Shown here: positions 11,097-21,899 of the stretch, in pieces
How the letters are laid out: each line of letters opens with the position of its first letter
Numbering within the stretch: position 1 is the first letter of the stretch
Assembly (NCBI GenBank): GCA_027625915.1
Contig: JANTQA010000023.1
Location: 8,494,001-8,558,000, forward strand
Direction: 5' to 3'
Length of the DNA: 64,000 nucleotides
DNA from: Anaeramoeba flamelloides
Lineage: Eukaryota; Metamonada; Anaeramoebidae
Translations under genes and position numbers: made by a program
Notes under the pieces: model-generated
What the model was told of the DNA's origin: nothing
The model's input: only the letters and a program-made list of their open reading frames with translations
The model's database searches: none

Positions 11097-12548
11097 TTAC
11101 CATTTTTGATAATATACATTTCTATATAAATAAACGTTTCCTGAGTTATTACCAATTACTATTTTCGTAGAATCATTCGAAATATTAAAAGAGGTAACTT
11201 TGTTTACATAGGTTTGAGGGTCTGGAAAGTTGGAAAAAACTGTAAAAGAAGGTATGTGAACGAATCGTAGGGCATTTTTTTTCTCCGAAGATGCCATCAT
11301 CAGCATTTGCGAGTCGTGGTTAAATTGGAGTAAATTAGAATTGGTTGTTAAATTCATTAATGATTTTAAGGGCTCTCTTTTTTTCGCATTCCAAATGGTT
11401 ACAACACCTGATGTCGAGCCTGTAGCGTAGTATTTTAGATTGCCTGAAGCGGCAATTGAAGTGCTATTCATGACCCCAATGTCTTCAAATTTGTCGACAC
11501 ACTGTCTATTCCTGACATCCCAAACCAATATTTCGCCACTTTTCCCTGTCGAGATTAATTTGTTTGTGTTGGGAACAAAAGAAATTGCTTCAGCTGGCAT
11601 GGGGGGCACCAAGTCTTTGACCCATTGCTTACTTCTTTGATCGATCATCAAGATGGAACCCGATACGTCAACCAGGCAAATAAGCCTTAGAGGGTCTGAC
11701 ACACAAAAGCTTTTCAGCTGATCGATTTTTTTATTCATCAATTGTGTAATTTTGGAAACATTGTCTGATCTTAAATCGTAAATGTACATGTGCTGTCTGT
11801 CACCAGCACAAATGATTTGCTCACCATTTAAACAGAATTTGGATTCTTTGATTGGCAAGTCCGAGAAGGTAATTTTCTTCAGCATTGTGTTTTTAACACC
11901 ATCACACTGAAACAGTCGCAGTGTTCGATCACTTGAACCCACTGAACAGATCTCGCCACCTGGATGGAAGTCTACGGAAGTGATGGCACTTGTGTTTTTT
12001 GATTGCCAGTTGAGGTCCTTTAACTTTGTTAAGGAGATCATTTTTTTGGGTAATTTCTTGGAAAGCCTTAAGAGCGAACTACTTGTGCTTGTTTGGTTCG
12101 CAAGAAGATCTTCATTTGTTTTTGTTTTGTCTTTGTTTTTAATTTTTGCCCACTTCCTTTGTGGCTTTTTTATTTCGTTTGTCTTTGCGAGGTTTCGGTT
12201 AATAGTAATTTTTTCACCATTTAGGGTTTTGGTTTTCTTTTTTGTATTTGTTGTTTTCTCAAAATTTTTTTCGTTTGTGTTTTCTTGGTTTTGAGATATT
12301 TGATCATCCTCAGTAATTCCTTCAAAATCGTCATCGTCTTCATCAAACCATGCAGGTGTTAATTGCTTATTTGGTTTTATATTAATTGTTGGTTTTTCTG
12401 TGTTTTTCTCTGAAGTGCTTTGCTTTGTTTTGGCACGCTCTGAAAAGGAACGTGTTGTTTTTGTTTTATTTTTAAATGGTGATCCAAAAAGTAAACTTGT
12501 AAGTTCGTTATTTCGGTTCTTAAGTACGTTGCTATTTTTTTTACTCAT
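11097..12548 (-). CDS. UTP18: U3 snoRNP protein UTP18 (WD40 repeat)
   Basis: Intronless frame of 483 residues ending in TAA. The N-terminal half is basic and low in complexity but has two short motifs known from UTP18: ELTSLLFG near residues 15-22 and PAWFDEDDDD at 65-74. A WD40 propeller follows from about residue 165 to the end, with blades ending in 'LRLFQ', 'MYIYDLR', 'ILVWDVRNR' and 'VTIWN'. The last part, with 'SLMNL', 'LRFVHIPSFTVFSNFP' and 'GNNSGNVYLYR', matches the UTP18 C-terminus closely. UTP18 belongs to the UTP-B module of the small-subunit processome and works in the nucleolus on 18S rRNA precursors; it also recruits the exosome helicase MTR4 in yeast. It is convergent with DBP4, another factor of the same pathway. 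A canonical ATG is used; the next in-frame Met would remove the conserved N-terminal motif. Confidence 0.93.
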   Translation of the reverse strand: MSKKNSNVLKNRNNELTSLLFGSPFKNKTKTTRSFSERAKTKQSTSEKNTEKPTINIKPNKQLTPAWFDEDDDDFEGITEDDQISQNQENTNEKNFEKTTNTKKKTKTLNGEKITINRNLAKTNEIKKPQRKWAKIKNKDKTKTNEDLLANQTSTSSSLLRLSKKLPKKMISLTKLKDLNWQSKNTSAITSVDFHPGGEICSVGSSDRTLRLFQCDGVKNTMLKKITFSDLPIKESKFCLNGEQIICAGDRQHMYIYDLRSDNVSKITQLMNKKIDQLKSFCVSDPLRLICLVDVSGSILMIDQRSKQWVKDLVPPMPAEAISFVPNTNKLISTGKSGEILVWDVRNRQCVDKFEDIGVMNSTSIAASGNLKYYATGSTSGVVTIWNAKKREPLKSLMNLTTNSNLLQFNHDSQMLMMASSEKKNALRFVHIPSFTVFSNFPDPQTYVNKVTSFNISNDSTKIVIGNNSGNVYLYRNVYYQKW

Positions 12549-14089
12549 CCTTAATAGATTTGTTTGATCTTAATTATTTGAAGAGTTTTTGTTTTTTTTT
12601 TGTTATTTGAAGGTTGTTTGTTGTCGCTGATATTGAAAGAAATCCAATAAAGAAAAATAATTAAAAACAATAATTATTCTGAACTGGAAAGAAGAAAAAA
12701 TGATTGCAGGAAAGGGACAATAAGTGACATTTTGGAGTCTTGTTGTTAAGTTTCTGTATTTACTTGAATTTAAAATGAAAATCATTTCAAATTCTTACGT
12801 AATTTTATTTACAGTTTTATTTCACTTGGAAACTTTTTATTTTTGAATATTGCTTTTCAAGCAGAGGTAAAGATCTAAATTAGAAATCTTATCCATTTTG
12901 AAAAGAAACTTAGAACTTGAATATAAATCAAACCAACTTATAATGTTTCTTTTTTAAATTACCACCTAACCATATGTTCATGATTTACAAAACAGTGAGA
13001 TTTTTTTTTTTTACCTTTCAAAAAAATCAATTGTTTTGAAGTTGGTTCTATTCATAAAATTGACAGAAACAAAATTAATTCAAATTTTACTACTGATAGA
13101 ATCTGTAAATCTTAGTATGTATTTCAAAATATGTTGAAAGAAAAATTTCAAAATGAAAAAAAAATTCGAAATTCTTTTTTGGATCAAAGGGTTTACAGCA
13201 AAATTCAAAAAAAAAACAATAGGGATAGAAAACAAATGATTTTTTTGATAAACTAAAATGCAATTTAAAGTTTTTGTTGCAATTTAAAATACTTTGAAGA
13301 TCTAACCTTTGTTAAAAAAAATTTTATTGTATTATTAAATAGAAGAAAATAAACACTAATGGTCAGGATTTAGGAATTATCTTCTATCAAGAAGTCTAAC
13401 ATTGGGGTATGATGCAATTGAAGGTAGATCACATTCATTCATCAGGGTTCAAATATCTCTTTAAAAATTTGATTAAGTAAAAGTGTTTGATTAAAAAATG
13501 AACTTTTTAAATTAAAAATGAATCTTATATTAGTAAAATAATCAACAATTTTTATAAAAAATTAACTCTTTTGTTTTAAAAAATTAAAAATTCTTCAAAT
13601 GACAAATTATTAAGATTGTATACTTCTAAATATATATTTAAAAAAAAAAGAATAAGAAAGAAAATCAAAAAATTATTAATCATTTTTACATCATTTATTT
13701 ATTTTTAATTTCTTCAACACAAGATAGTAAAATTGGCACTTTTGCCTAATTCTGAAAAAACGAATAACTGGTACAAACTTTTATTTTATGTTGGAATATT
13801 AAATATATAGAATTTTTATAGCTCTGGTTAGAAATGCCAAGAATCTGTAAAAATTATTATTTCTCAGAATAATAATAACAAATGTTTAGGTATTAAAACG
13901 CAGTAGATTATTATCACGTGCTGTAGAGTATCTATATTTTCTTGGGTTGTCTGTTTATTCCAGAAATCAATAAATTTTTGGAAAAAACGGGAAACTCGAA
14001 AAAAAATATCTGAGATTTTGAAGAATTTTCATGGATTGAGTAAAATCTTAGATTATACAATATTCTCAAAAATTTTAAAAAAACTTAAC

Positions 14090-14515
14090 CGCTGTTTTCT
14101 TGAGATTTTCTGTTTTATTCTCAAAATCTATTGATTTTCGTTAGGTTTTTTTGAGTTTTCTATTTATTTATGAAATCAATAGATTTTTCCTTCTATTTTT
14201 TTTTACTTTTCGAAATAAACCGAAAATTTATTAAAATTTTCTGTTTATTTTTTTTTTATTGTTGAAGAAGTGTAAATTACACTCTGGATATCCTTTTACT
14301 TAAATTCCCTTTCAGAAATTTAAGCGTAAAATCATAGATTTCACGATTATTATTTAATGAAAATAGTTTCAAACTGTTTGTTTTAAATTAATTCATTAAG
14401 ATTTTTTTTTTTTTAATTTGTTATGAAATATTAATCTATCTTTTTCATAGGAAGGATAGACCCATAAAAAATGATCAATATTTTCAATTTGTTTTAATAA
14501 AATGATCTAAATATT
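14090..14515 (+). repeat. Dispersed repeat F, copy 2, with leading minisatellite-like sequence
   Basis: 14090-14255 holds degenerate units with 'gattttctgtttt' and 'aggtttttttgag', plus a diverged copy of the 9781-9846 palindrome. It runs into 'agtgtaaattacactc' at about 14270, then the F body ending at 'aaaatgatc'. Order of parts is the reverse of copy 1, where the minisatellite follows the F body, which suggests a tandem or circularly permuted arrangement. Confidence 0.6.
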
Positions 14516-14649
14516 TGAACAAATATAGATCAAATGAAATAGGTTACTTTATTAAGTTTTTTAGAACTTTATAGATGGTTTGATTCTATAAAGTGCTAAG
14601 GTTTTAAGAATAAGATTTGGTTTTACAGAATTGAGTTGTTTTTTTTTTT

Positions 14650-14935
14650 TTCTTTTTTTTTTTTTTGAGTTGTTTCCAAAATCTTGTTTTCGCAAAATCC
14701 CAGTACAAGATACCGACTCGACAGCAAAAACCCAGTCCAGGTAACGACTCGACAGATTGTACGGAAAGTCCAATTCGGTTCACTTTGGTTGGTTTCAGAT
14801 CGCATTCGTTGGATTCAGTTCTCTACAGTTGCATAAGTCCAGCTCAATTCGTTGTAGATCTGATCATTAACAAGTTTGGTTAGGTTAGTCCTGATCAATT
14901 CAACCAATTCTTATAATGATTTTTTATTCCTTTTA
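14650..14935 (-). mobile_element. Possible retroposed element (SINE-like) with poly-A tail
   Basis: A 240-base island with clearly more G and C than its surroundings. Read on the minus strand it ends in 'ggaaacaactc' followed by an A-rich run of about 35 bases (14640-14675 on the plus strand as T), as a retroposed transcript would. Near that 3' end is a tandem duplication of about 32 bases, each unit starting 'ctgtcgagtcg' and containing 'ctggg.ttttg'. The word 'ttgagttgttt' flanks the T-run on both sides and could be a target duplication or slippage. No clear tRNA A or B box was found. A decayed non-coding RNA gene is the main alternative. Confidence 0.35.
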
Positions 14936-15059
14936 CCTTCCCCAAGCACCTAAAAAAATAAAAAGAGGAGGAACCCAAACAACTTAAAAAAGGAAATTTG
15001 GAATAAGTAAAAAGTTAAAAAATCCAAATTTTCTGTTTATTTCAAAAAGTAAAAAAAAC

Positions 15060-15183
15060 CTAGAAAACTTCACATTTAAAAGAGAAAACCTCAAAAAAAC
15101 CTAGAAATGTTAAGAAATAAAATAGAAAACCTCAAAAAAAAACTAGAACACTTCAGAAATAAAATAGAAAACCTCAAAAAAAC
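15060..15183 (+). repeat. Minisatellite, three units of 41-42 bp
   Basis: Units at 15060-15100, 15101-15142 and 15143-15183 share 'ctagaa', 'aaataaaata' and 'gaaaacctcaaaaaaa'. The second and third are nearly identical; the first is more diverged. It is the reverse complement of the units at 9689-9771 and is preceded by a half copy of the 21-bp palindrome arm. Confidence 0.8.
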
Positions 15184-15640
15184 CTTAAGGCGCCTTTCCA
15201 GAATTCAAAAGAATAGGGGGAAATCGAAGATTTAACTCAATTCTTTTAAATTCTGAAAAAGCGAACGGTGGTTTTTTTTAATTTCTGAAACAAATCGAAA
15301 ATTAAACAAATCTTCGATTTATTGCTTTAATTTAAAAAAAAATTAGGCTGTAAGAGGAAATTAATTTCCTCCCTTAAATTCAAAATAAAAAAAAAAAATC
15401 AGCAATTTTTAAAATATAGAACGAAAAATTAAAATTATTCCTTTAAAAATTATTTTAATTACTTCAACAAACAACAAAAAAAAAGAAAAAGAAAAAGAAA
15501 ATGATAAAAAGGTAAAGAAAAAAAAAGAATCAACAAAAAGAATCCACAAATTCCTGATCAAAGCCAATTAAAAAAAAAATAAGATTGGTTGGATATGATT
15601 TGAGTAAATAGCTAAAATAAATGAGTTTGTCCAATAAAAT

Positions 15641-16828
15641 TTACTTATTTTTTAATCTCGAGATAACTCTTTTTTGTGACTCATAACATTTTTGTAACTT
15701 TTTTATTCCATCTTTTAATACTCTGGTTTTTTTTAAGTTTTTTTGCATTTCATCCCTTAGCGTCAAGATACTTCTGTTCAATTCTTTAATTTCTGCTCTT
15801 TGTAAACGATTTAATTCTTTTAGCAAGGAGTTTTCTTCTTTTAAGGAGTTGACTTCTTGCTCCACTTCTTTTTTGGGCCTCCCGCTAAACACTTCGATCA
15901 TTTTCCCCATCGAAGAAATCTCGTCCAAGGCTTGCTCAACGCCCGACCCGAGACCGCCTTCCTTTCCGAGGATTAGGAAATCGATCATATCTCGTAGGCT
16001 TTGTAGCTCGTTATTCAATTTTTCCATTTCTTCGTTTGAAACTTCTTTGTCCAAATCTTCTTCTTCTTCTTCTTCTTCCTCTTCCTTTTGAATCTCGATT
16101 TCTGTTTTGTTGTCCAAGCCTTTTGTCGTTTCTTTGTCGTTGTCCTCAAGGCCACTTTTTTTGATTAAATTATCCAAGTCTGATTCAATTTTTTGGTTCA
16201 TGCTATTAATTATTGAATCCGAGATTTCCGATTCGCTTTCCGAGAGCGATCCAACTCCCGTGTTGCCACCGAGGTTGCTTTGGGTAAGGTTAGTTGTTGA
16301 AGAAGACAAGCTCATTCCCTGTTCCTTTTTAAATAAACGCGCTTTACCCTTACGCCTCTGGTTCAAATACTCGGACAATTGGATGATTAGCTCTGTTTTG
16401 TTTGCCTTGTTCAAATCTAAATTTAGTTCTGTTAGGCCCGTGCAAAATTTGATGTTCTGTAAGATAAACTTGAGCCCTTGGTTGCTGATTTGGTTGCCAG
16501 ACAAATCCAGGGATTTTAAAGACGTGTTTTTTTTGATATGCCTTATTAAATTGATTACACCCTTGTCGCTGATCTGATTAAAGCCCAAGTTGATATGCTC
16601 AACGCTATTGTTCTTTTCCAATGCCTCTCCTAACAACGTCACATTCTCGTCATCGATTTCATTAATACTCAGATCCATTGTTTTTATGATCGTGTTACCA
16701 GCAAGGTTTTCGTAGAGCTTCTCGAGCTTTTCCTTGGGAACAGTCGATCCCCAAAAATTGATACGCACAGTTTCTTGATCATTCTCAGATACTTTTTGAA
16801 TCACACTTTCAATATGTTTTGAATCCAT
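15641..16828 (-). CDS. LRR and coiled-coil protein of unknown role
   Basis: Intronless, 395 residues, ATG to TAA. Residues about 20-150 form ribonuclease-inhibitor-type leucine-rich repeats of roughly 28 residues, seen as 'IIKTMDLSINEID', 'VEHINLGFNQISDKG', 'LKSLDLSGNQISNQG' and 'LTELNLDLN'. The opening 'IESVIQKVSENDQETVRINF' resembles the start of the tropomodulin LRR domain, but that family's actin-binding N-terminal part is absent. Residues about 170-260 are Ser/Asp/Glu-rich and disordered, with a run of nine Glu. From about 262 to the end the protein is heptad-like and highly charged, with a long basic coiled coil in the last 70 residues. There is no signal peptide or membrane segment. 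A cytoplasmic scaffold is likely; a named function would be guesswork. Confidence 0.85.
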   Translation of the reverse strand: MDSKHIESVIQKVSENDQETVRINFWGSTVPKEKLEKLYENLAGNTIIKTMDLSINEIDDENVTLLGEALEKNNSVEHINLGFNQISDKGVINLIRHIKKNTSLKSLDLSGNQISNQGLKFILQNIKFCTGLTELNLDLNKANKTELIIQLSEYLNQRRKGKARLFKKEQGMSLSSSTTNLTQSNLGGNTGVGSLSESESEISDSIINSMNQKIESDLDNLIKKSGLEDNDKETTKGLDNKTEIEIQKEEEEEEEEEDLDKEVSNEEMEKLNNELQSLRDMIDFLILGKEGGLGSGVEQALDEISSMGKMIEVFSGRPKKEVEQEVNSLKEENSLLKELNRLQRAEIKELNRSILTLRDEMQKNLKKTRVLKDGIKKLQKCYESQKRVISRLKNK

Positions 16829-19009
16829 TTTGGAAGAGTTGTTTGGTTTTTTATTTTAACTTTTTGTTTATTTTATTTTTTTTATTTTTTTGTTTTTGTA
16901 AAAATTAAATTGGGTGTCTTTTTAAGTGAAAAAAATTTCGAAAAATTAAAAATAAATAAGAAAAATTTTAGTAAAAAAAATGAATTGGAATTTATGAAAT
17001 TGTTGAAAAGGTTGGTGTGGTATTGTTTACTAAGAATTTTTTTTTAACTTGTCAAAATCTGGAATTTGGAATAAATAGTTTCTTTTTTTTTCAGAAAATT
17101 TTCAATTCTATGGAAAAGGATTTTTTTCAAATTTTTCATTTAAAAGGGGAACTGTCGTTTTTAAAATTAATTCTCAGTCAAAATTTGTTAATTCTTGGCT
17201 TTTTTTTGGTTATTATTTCTGTTAACCCAAGAAAGGAGTAAATTGTCAAATTCAAATCCTTTTTTTTAATACACAACTTTCAATAAGGTTTTTTCGTAAG
17301 CGAAGATAATGAAAAATTTAAAATAAGAATTTCAACTTTGAAAGTTGTTCGTATATCAGATAAGTATCTTTATTTAATTCTCATTCTTAAATTCAATCAG
17401 TTAAAGGATTTGTGTTTGTGAATTAACTTTTTTAAAAAGATCTATGATTTTTTCTAAAATTATATTAAATTTTGGAAATTTTTTCTGCTCCCAGACAGAT
17501 ATTGGAGTTGTGAGTCTGGTAAAATTTCAGTTATTTATCTTTTTTTTAATTTTTCAATACTTTTTTCATTTATTTTGGAATCTTTTTTCACACCGCATAT
17601 AGAATAAAAAAGTATCTCCATCATAAAAAAAGACCAAGCAAAAATCTAGAGATTGAGTTTTCATGTTCTTTCTTTGGAATTATTCTTATTGTAAAAGAAA
17701 AAACATAAAGAATATACATTAAAGTAATTCCCCTCTTTATTAGTCAAATATCAGTAAATTAACCAACCACAGAAATCGTCAATAAACAAAACAGTATATA
17801 GCCCTTCCATTATTTTTTTGAAGAATTTATTTATTAATGTGAAATATTCTATATTCTTATTTTTCAATTAATAAATGTTAATTTTAATTCCAAGTTCTCA
17901 AATATTTTACTAATTGATGTTAAATTCAAAATGATAAAAATTAAAATTTAATCTCAAAGTTCATAAAGAAGAATTTAATTACAATTTATGAAAAATTTTC
18001 ATTATCAGTTGATTTTTTAAAAATATTTTGGATTTTTCTAACTAATTAGGGTTAGTAAAGAATTTGGGAACTTGAAATACTTATTTTTACTTGGGATTGG
18101 GAAAACCACATTAATCGGCAAAATTATGATATGTATAAGAAATAAGGCAGTAATATTTTTAGATAATTCCTACACTTCACTCTTTTTTCACAAATCAAAA
18201 TTTGAATTTTATGCTAACTTTTTAAATTAAGACATTAGCGTCACCATAGATTTCTCTATAATCAAATTATGTTGTAATTGGGTATAAATGATATCAGTAC
18301 GCCATGGTTCATATGCACTCGAAAAAATCTATTATAAATCTAATTACACAATAAATTCTTACATTATTTACAAATGATCACGATTAAAAATTATAATTTT
18401 AGAAATTTAATTTTATAAATTCCTTTTAGAAAAATAAAAAAAGAAATTCGAAATAATAGTATTCCAGGATTTAATAATTCATATCTAAAACTTCCATAGG
18501 TAACTATTTTTTTATTTTTTGATTTCAAAGATTAACTCAAGAATGATCAACATAAAAACCCAAAGACTGATTAGTTTTATTTCCTTTTTTATAAAGATAA
18601 TTATAATATCAATATATTTCTCTATAATTAGAAATAATTTGTTAAAAAAATTAAAAAAAAAATAATTATTAAATTTTTTAAAAAAAAGAATTTTTTAACA
18701 ACTAATCTACATTTAGCAATAAATTTAAGAAATGTATTTTGCAACTTTGGAGTCTGAATATTGATAATTTAACCTTTAATTTTGTGGGGAAATACAGATT
18801 TTTTTCTGAAATTGTTGGGTTTTTTACTAATACAAAGATTATTTTTCCTTAATTAGATCAACTTTTATTACTACTTTGCTAATTGATTATTTAGAGATAT
18901 TTGATCCATGTAGTATGAATACATGTTCAACCCAATAACAATCTACTTTGATCCCATACTTATGTTTGGTAAGCACTAAGACTTTAAGCAAGAATAAATT
19001 CAAGTCCAA

Positions 19010-19600
19010 ATTTAATAAATAAAAAAATTATATAAACTAAAATTCAAAATTTTCCACACAACTAAAACGTTACAAACAACCACAATAATACATTTCCATT
19101 CAAATTGGAAAGAATTTTTATTTTTGTAAAATATCAAAATCATTTTTTCATCTTTTAGTTTTTGGTTTTCATTTCATTTATTGAATTATGTAACTTGTTT
19201 CTTTCTATCAATCTTTTTTTTAACAATTAATATTAGGTTAAAGTTGAGTTTTTCCAAATAGAAGAACTCAAATAAAATTAATTGGTAGTATCTAATCATT
19301 TGATCGATCAATTTTCCTAATAGAATTTTTAACATATTTGCCTATGTTTTTTTTTTTTTTGTTTTGTTCTCTCCAAAATTTTCGAGACACCCTTGATTTA
19401 TTTGTATTAATAATTATTTATTTTTTTTTGTTGAGTATTTTAATTTATAAATAAGTATTAACAATACAATTATTGAATGGTTCTAATTTGGTATTTGTTT
19501 GAGAATTGATTAAATAGGTTTTTTTTTTCAATAGACTTTTGGTGGGTTAACAATTTTGAATTGGGGTTTATATAGGTAGAATAATTTCCCAAAATTAAAT
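19010..19600 (+). repeat. Dispersed repeat B, copy 2
   Basis: Closest to copy 3 (35530-36090): both carry 'aaagttg.g.t.ttccaaat', 'agaagaactcaaataa', 'gagtattttaatttata', 'ggt.ctaatttgg.att' and 'gttaa.aattttgaa' in the same order over more than 500 bases. The 92-codon minus-strand frame at 19470-19748 overlaps it and is not treated as a gene. Confidence 0.7.
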
Positions 19601-19916
19601 TGAAATTTAATTTTCTTATTTTTTTTTGATCGTAAAGTAAGTTATATTCTCGGTGTAAGCACAGATTCCAAAATTTATCTTCACATTTATCCTCAAAAAT
19701 ATTATGATATAAGTAAAATTTCAAAAATAGAAGAAGATTTTTCATCATAAAAAAAATTGTTTAATTGTTTTTTTTTTTTTTTTTTGAATAATAATGTATT
19801 TTACTAAAGTTTTTAGAGATAATAACAAATATAGATTAATAAATAAAAATATTATTATATCATTTTATTTTTTTGAAATATTTATGAAAAAAGTAAAATA
19901 ATAATAATAAAAAAGT

Positions 19917-20041
19917 CCCCCCCCCCTAAATTTGAAATTTGGTTCTGATAAGCACATTTAAGGTTACTTGGTAAAATTTTGTTTCTAGAAAAATATAAAT
20001 TGGAAAGAAATCATTTATTTATTGATACGGTGGGGGGGGGG
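19917..20041. repeat. C10 and G10 tracts in inverted orientation
   Basis: A run of ten C (19917-19926) and a run of ten G (20032-20041) lie 105 bases apart in sequence that is otherwise about 80 percent A and T. They could pair as a hairpin stem, or the G-run could stack as a quadruplex. No element boundary is evident. Confidence 0.8.
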
Positions 20042-20487
20042 TTAAAGAAACTTTTCGAATAATCAAAATATGAGAATAAAAAAAGGAAAATATTAAAAAA
20101 CTATATTTCAAGTAGGAGGGTCATTTAAAATCCTACATACGAATATACAATAATAATAAAAATTTGTTTCCATAGTAAATTTTTTCTTTGATAATATAAT
20201 TTCAAGTTAATAATAAATTTTTTAAAAGAGTATAATTTCATGCTATATGAAAGATTATTATATAAAAAAAATATTTGATAGTTTTGTTAACAAAATTTAT
20301 TCTCTTTGAAATAAATTATCAAATTGTAAACAATAGATTATGAAAAAAAAAAGATTCAATTTAAAATAAATTTTGAAAAAAAGTTATATTTTGTTTTTAC
20401 ATTGTTGTAAAATTAAATATCTAAATAAAAATAAAATTTTTTTTATTTATTATTGATCATTTATAAATCTGAGTTGAATTTTTTTTA

Positions 20488-20518
<31 letters not shown>

Positions 20519-21701
20519 TGTTTTTGGTCTTTTTCATAATTTCCTTATTTCGATTTGATATGTGTAGTTATCGCTATTTCAATTATACTATGAAAATTTA
20601 TACAAAATATATTTTGAGTTTCTATTTTACAATTTTCTTTATATTAAATAAAGTGTAAATTGTATGTGAAAAGTTTGTTTAAATTGTAAATTTTAATATG
20701 AATGAAAAAAATATTATTATTTAATTTTTTTAGTTTTGAAATGAACAAAAAAAATCATAAAATATTTTTCTATCCAGGAAGTATTATATTATAAAAAATA
20801 CAATGTAATCTTGGAGCTTTTAAACAATTTTTTTTTTTTTTGTAATTTTTGTTTGTGTTAAATGATCATAACTATTTTTCAAAAATTTTGACTCACTTTA
20901 TAATATTAATCGAATTTTTTTTTGAGGTTTTATCCTGATATTATTATCAAAAAAAATATTTCCATTATTTTGGAATAAGAATCCTTATTTTCTAATTTTG
21001 CAAATTTTTATTTTGCTTTTTTAAAATTTTTGTTGTTCTTTTAATCTTCTTGATCTAAAAATTTTTCTTTTTTTTCTTTTTCTTTTTTTAATGCTGCTTT
21101 TTCAAAAGGTCAAGTAAAAAAAAGAGAGAACTTCAAAAATACAAATAATCACACAAAAAAATGAGGAGATGTAATGTCTTTTAAAAGTAATTAAATTATT
21201 TGTAAAAAAATTGCTGTTAAACTGTTTTTCAGTCAAAGTTAAGTAATAAAAAATCTGTAATGATGATTCCAAAAATTATGACTAATTTTTTTGTATTTTT
21301 GGGTTTAATTTTTAAAATAGAAGGTTTCTATATGTGGAGAATGATTTAAAAAGTAAATTAAAAATCAGCTTTAATTATTTTTTTCCCAGAATACTATCGG
21401 ATATATCTATTTACATTTCAATTTTTTATTTCAAGTAAGTCATAATTTTTGAAATAGTATATAGATGAGTCGTATTAATCCTAACAGTTTATTAATTTGA
21501 AGTATATTTTTGTGATCCAAAATTTAAGTTTTAACTATAAAACTTAAAACAATAATAATTTTTTTTTATTGTAGTAAAGTTAACTCTTGAAAACGGTATA
21601 ACTTATTTTTGGTTTTATTTTGGAAATTCTTGATTTTTTCCACAAATTATTTATTTTAAATTAATTTTTAATTCTTAATCTTTCAATACAAATTTAAATT
21701 A

Positions 21702-21899
21702 TAGTCATTTTCACTTTTAAGGCATAAAATTTCAAAGAAATTTAAGTCACAAAAAAATCTTAAGTTAAAACACAAAATTCAAATTCTGGAAAAATTAATT
21801 ATGTAATAAAAAATTCAAAAAAAATGTGCTTTAAATTGAGTTTTTTATGTACTTTAAATTTGCTTAAAAGTTTTTGACTTAAAATTAGAAATGACTTTA
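21702..21899. mobile_element. Foldback MITE, old copy
   Basis: Diverged relative of the 197-bp MITE at 32403-32599. 'agtcattttcacttttaagg' on the left and 'ttaaaattagaaatgact' on the right are the decayed terminal inverted repeats; internal 'cacaaaattcaaattct' is retained. Confidence 0.65.

Larger units (their letters stand above)
12549..15640. other. Spacer between UTP18 and the LRR gene
   Basis: About 3.1 kb without a supported gene. The first 1.3 kb is featureless AT-rich DNA. From about 13900 it is built of the compound F repeat: minisatellite-like sequence (about 13900-14255), repeat F (14260-14515), a GC-richer island with a terminal poly-A on the minus strand (14650-14935) and a three-unit minisatellite (15060-15183). 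Confidence 0.55.
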
